64,000 nucleotides of DNA from Candidatus Kuenenia stuttgartensis (GTDB lineage: Bacteria > Planctomycetota > Planctomycetia > Planctomycetales > Planctomycetaceae). Position numbers and translations under genes: made by a program. Positions within the stretch are counted from its first letter, which is position 1. Each line of letters opens with the position of its first letter. Below the pieces are notes generated by a model. That model was not told the origin of the DNA. It saw only the letters and a list, made by a program, of their open reading frames with translations, and made no database searches. This document shows, piece by piece, positions 62,670-64,000 of the stretch. The DNA lies in the NCBI GenBank assembly GCA_945906725.1, contig CAMDRI010000001.1:1-64000 (forward strand). Reading direction: 5' to 3'.

Positions 62670-64000
62670 TCAGCGTCGGCCATTGCGGTCGCGCCATTGC
62701 TGTTCCATCTGGCCGAGCTGCGATTCGATTTGCCGCTGCTCGTTAAGCGAGAGCAATTCGCCGCCGAAGCGGACTCGATAAAACTGCGCAACGACGTCTG
62801 AGGGAAGGCTCGACGAGTTGTCTGCCGAGAGCCGCTGCGACCACTCCGATTGCGAAGCGATCAGGAACTCGCGCGCAGTTTGAGCGGGCAGCGGTTCGAG
62901 GCCGGCAGTTCGCAGCAACCGCAGAAACCGTTCGTAGAATTCGACTCGCAGTCGTTGATCAACTGACTCGCCGTGCAGTCGTCGCAGCAGTCCCGACCAC
63001 CAGCGCGACCAACGTGACCGCCAACCATCGCCGTTGTTCGTCGAGTTCTCGCTGGGAAGCAGCCAACTCAGAAAGTTCAGCAGGCGGACGAACCATCGTG
63101 ACCGCGTCTCCGCAAGCATCCTTGAGCGGGAGGCCAACAGCAATGTTCCCACGAGGACACTGAGCACAACCACAATCGTCAAGCCGGCAATGACCTGACT
63201 ACGCCGCCGCGAGAAGCCTCCGCTAGCACTTTCACCATTCCGAAAACCTTCGATGCTTTCTCGAAGACCCTCCCAAGCGGTCGTGCCCAATTCCTTGAGT
63301 GGCGTGTAGAGGTTACTGCTCTGGTCGTTGAATGACATACCGACAATTCGGTGTGACCAAATACTGGAGAACATGTCCGCCAGATTGCCGAACAGGCCTT
63401 TTTTCGGAGCGAGCGATTTGACACTGTCGGATCGACCAGCGGGAGTCGCATCGAGAACACGCCAGCGGCCGTTGAGCAAGGCTTCCACCCAAACGTGCGC
63501 GTGCCGGCCTTGTACGACGAAGTACCCCGTACTCTTGTTCAGATCGCCACCCTTGAAACCGCTGACCAGCCGAGCAGGAATACCGACCGCTCGCAGCATC
63601 AAGCCCAACGCCGAGCCGAAGTACTCGCAATGACCTTGCTTGCGGTTGAAGAGGAAGTCCTCGACGGCGTCGATCGACGGATCGTCCACAGACATGTCCA
63701 GCGTGTAGCCATACTCGCCAGAGTCCCGCAGGTGATCCAGGATGCGACGCGCCATCTCGGTTGGGTTTGAATTCGGAGCATCGGGCGGTTCGGCGATTTT
63801 CCGCGCCAAGGTTCTTAACCGTTCCAGGCCAGCGGGCAGGGCACGGTAGTATTCGACTTCATTGGGGAAGATCAAATTGCCGTGAGTGCCTCGTGGAAAC
63901 GGCACATCGGCTTCGGGATATGGCTTCTCTGAATAAATCTTGTACTGCAATCGTTCACGGCCGGAGATGCCGTCGTCACGATACAAGACCGCTGTCAACC
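62670..64000 (-). CDS. Transglutaminase-like membrane protein (TgpA type), partial
   Basis: C-terminal 440 residues of a transglutaminase-like protein; the N-terminal part lies beyond the window. The catalytic triad is visible: GHCEYFGSAL (Cys), GRHAHVWVEAL (His) and RVLDATPAGR (Asp). A membrane helix follows (AGLTIVVVLSVLVGTLLLA), then a cytoplasmic tail with a DUF4129-like segment (EFYERFLRLLRTAG). This layout is that of TgpA-like proteins, whose missing part would have five to seven helices. Substrate unknown; some members are essential for growth in proteobacteria. The PNP gene follows 12 bases downstream. Confidence 0.88.
   Translation of the reverse strand, partial: LTAVLYRDDGISGRERLQYKIYSEKPYPEADVPFPRGTHGNLIFPNEVEYYRALPAGLERLRTLARKIAEPPDAPNSNPTEMARRILDHLRDSGEYGYTLDMSVDDPSIDAVEDFLFNRKQGHCEYFGSALGLMLRAVGIPARLVSGFKGGDLNKSTGYFVVQGRHAHVWVEALLNGRWRVLDATPAGRSDSVKSLAPKKGLFGNLADMFSSIWSHRIVGMSFNDQSSNLYTPLKELGTTAWEGLRESIEGFRNGESASGGFSRRRSQVIAGLTIVVVLSVLVGTLLLASRSRMLAETRSRWFVRLLNFLSWLLPSENSTNNGDGWRSRWSRWWSGLLRRLHGESVDQRLRVEFYERFLRLLRTAGLEPLPAQTAREFLIASQSEWSQRLSADNSSSLPSDVVAQFYRVRFGGELLSLNEQRQIESQLGQMEQQWRDRNGRR

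Overview
The window looks like chromosomal DNA of a planctomycete, probably a Planctomycetaceae-type lineage. The evidence is gene content typical of that phylum: an ECF sigma factor beside a Ser/Thr kinase with a zinc-binding N-terminus, a giant secreted Calx-beta protein with an LEPR-xLL-like sorting motif (LEAREVFSA), a DUF1501 protein, a CPMCK-type small membrane protein, and many dispersed intergenic palindromes. No tRNA, rRNA, CRISPR array, transposase or phage gene was seen. The 3' boundary cuts a transglutaminase gene on the minus strand.

Layout. 0.4-9.7 kb (+): radical SAM enzyme, ECF sigma factor, membrane Ser/Thr kinase whose C-terminus is a DJ-1/PfpI-like domain, and a 1509-residue secreted protein (glycoside-hydrolase-like barrel, six Calx-beta repeats, a second DJ-1/PfpI domain), closed by a clear terminator. 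9.8-31.3 kb: mixed housekeeping and accessory genes: ribD, a SEC-C/TPR protein, a UDP-glucuronate decarboxylase-like epimerase, purH, a deoxyhypusine-synthase-like protein, a metalloprotease/DPP-IV fusion, a HAD phosphatase, a SixA-like phosphatase, xdhC, a small acidic ORF with its own terminator, eboE, an FtsX/MacB-type permease, leuD, a DUF1501 protein, a Nif3-like protein and a DUF983 protein.

31.3-51.0 kb (-) is the centrepiece: a nearly uninterrupted run of 17 genes for one respiratory module. Read in transcription order it is Rieske protein, b6-type cytochrome b, a subunit-IV-type protein with a long membrane extension, an eight-heme cytochrome c carried on a long coiled coil, a cupredoxin-like lipoprotein, a di-heme lipoprotein, an aa3-type oxidase (subunit II, subunit I, heme A synthase, heme O synthase, subunit III, subunit IV), an ABC exporter pair, SCO, DUF420 and a small Cys-motif membrane protein. 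Together these encode quinol oxidation, electron transfer and O2 reduction, plus cofactor assembly; a physical III-IV supercomplex is a reasonable inference.

51.2-64 kb: D-glutamate cyclase, Mrp ATPase, a receiver-like protein, an SH3-like protein with four SPLDLIR-type repeats, a TPR protein, a ZIP transporter, a candidate structured RNA with a strong terminator, a 41-residue secreted peptide, a malate/lactate-type dehydrogenase, EutB, a mono-heme protein, deoA, a purine nucleoside phosphorylase and the truncated transglutaminase.

The other notable theme is palindromic repeats. At least seven families lie between genes, and two families have also invaded reading frames (eutB and the purine nucleoside phosphorylase), where they add in-frame peptide segments.
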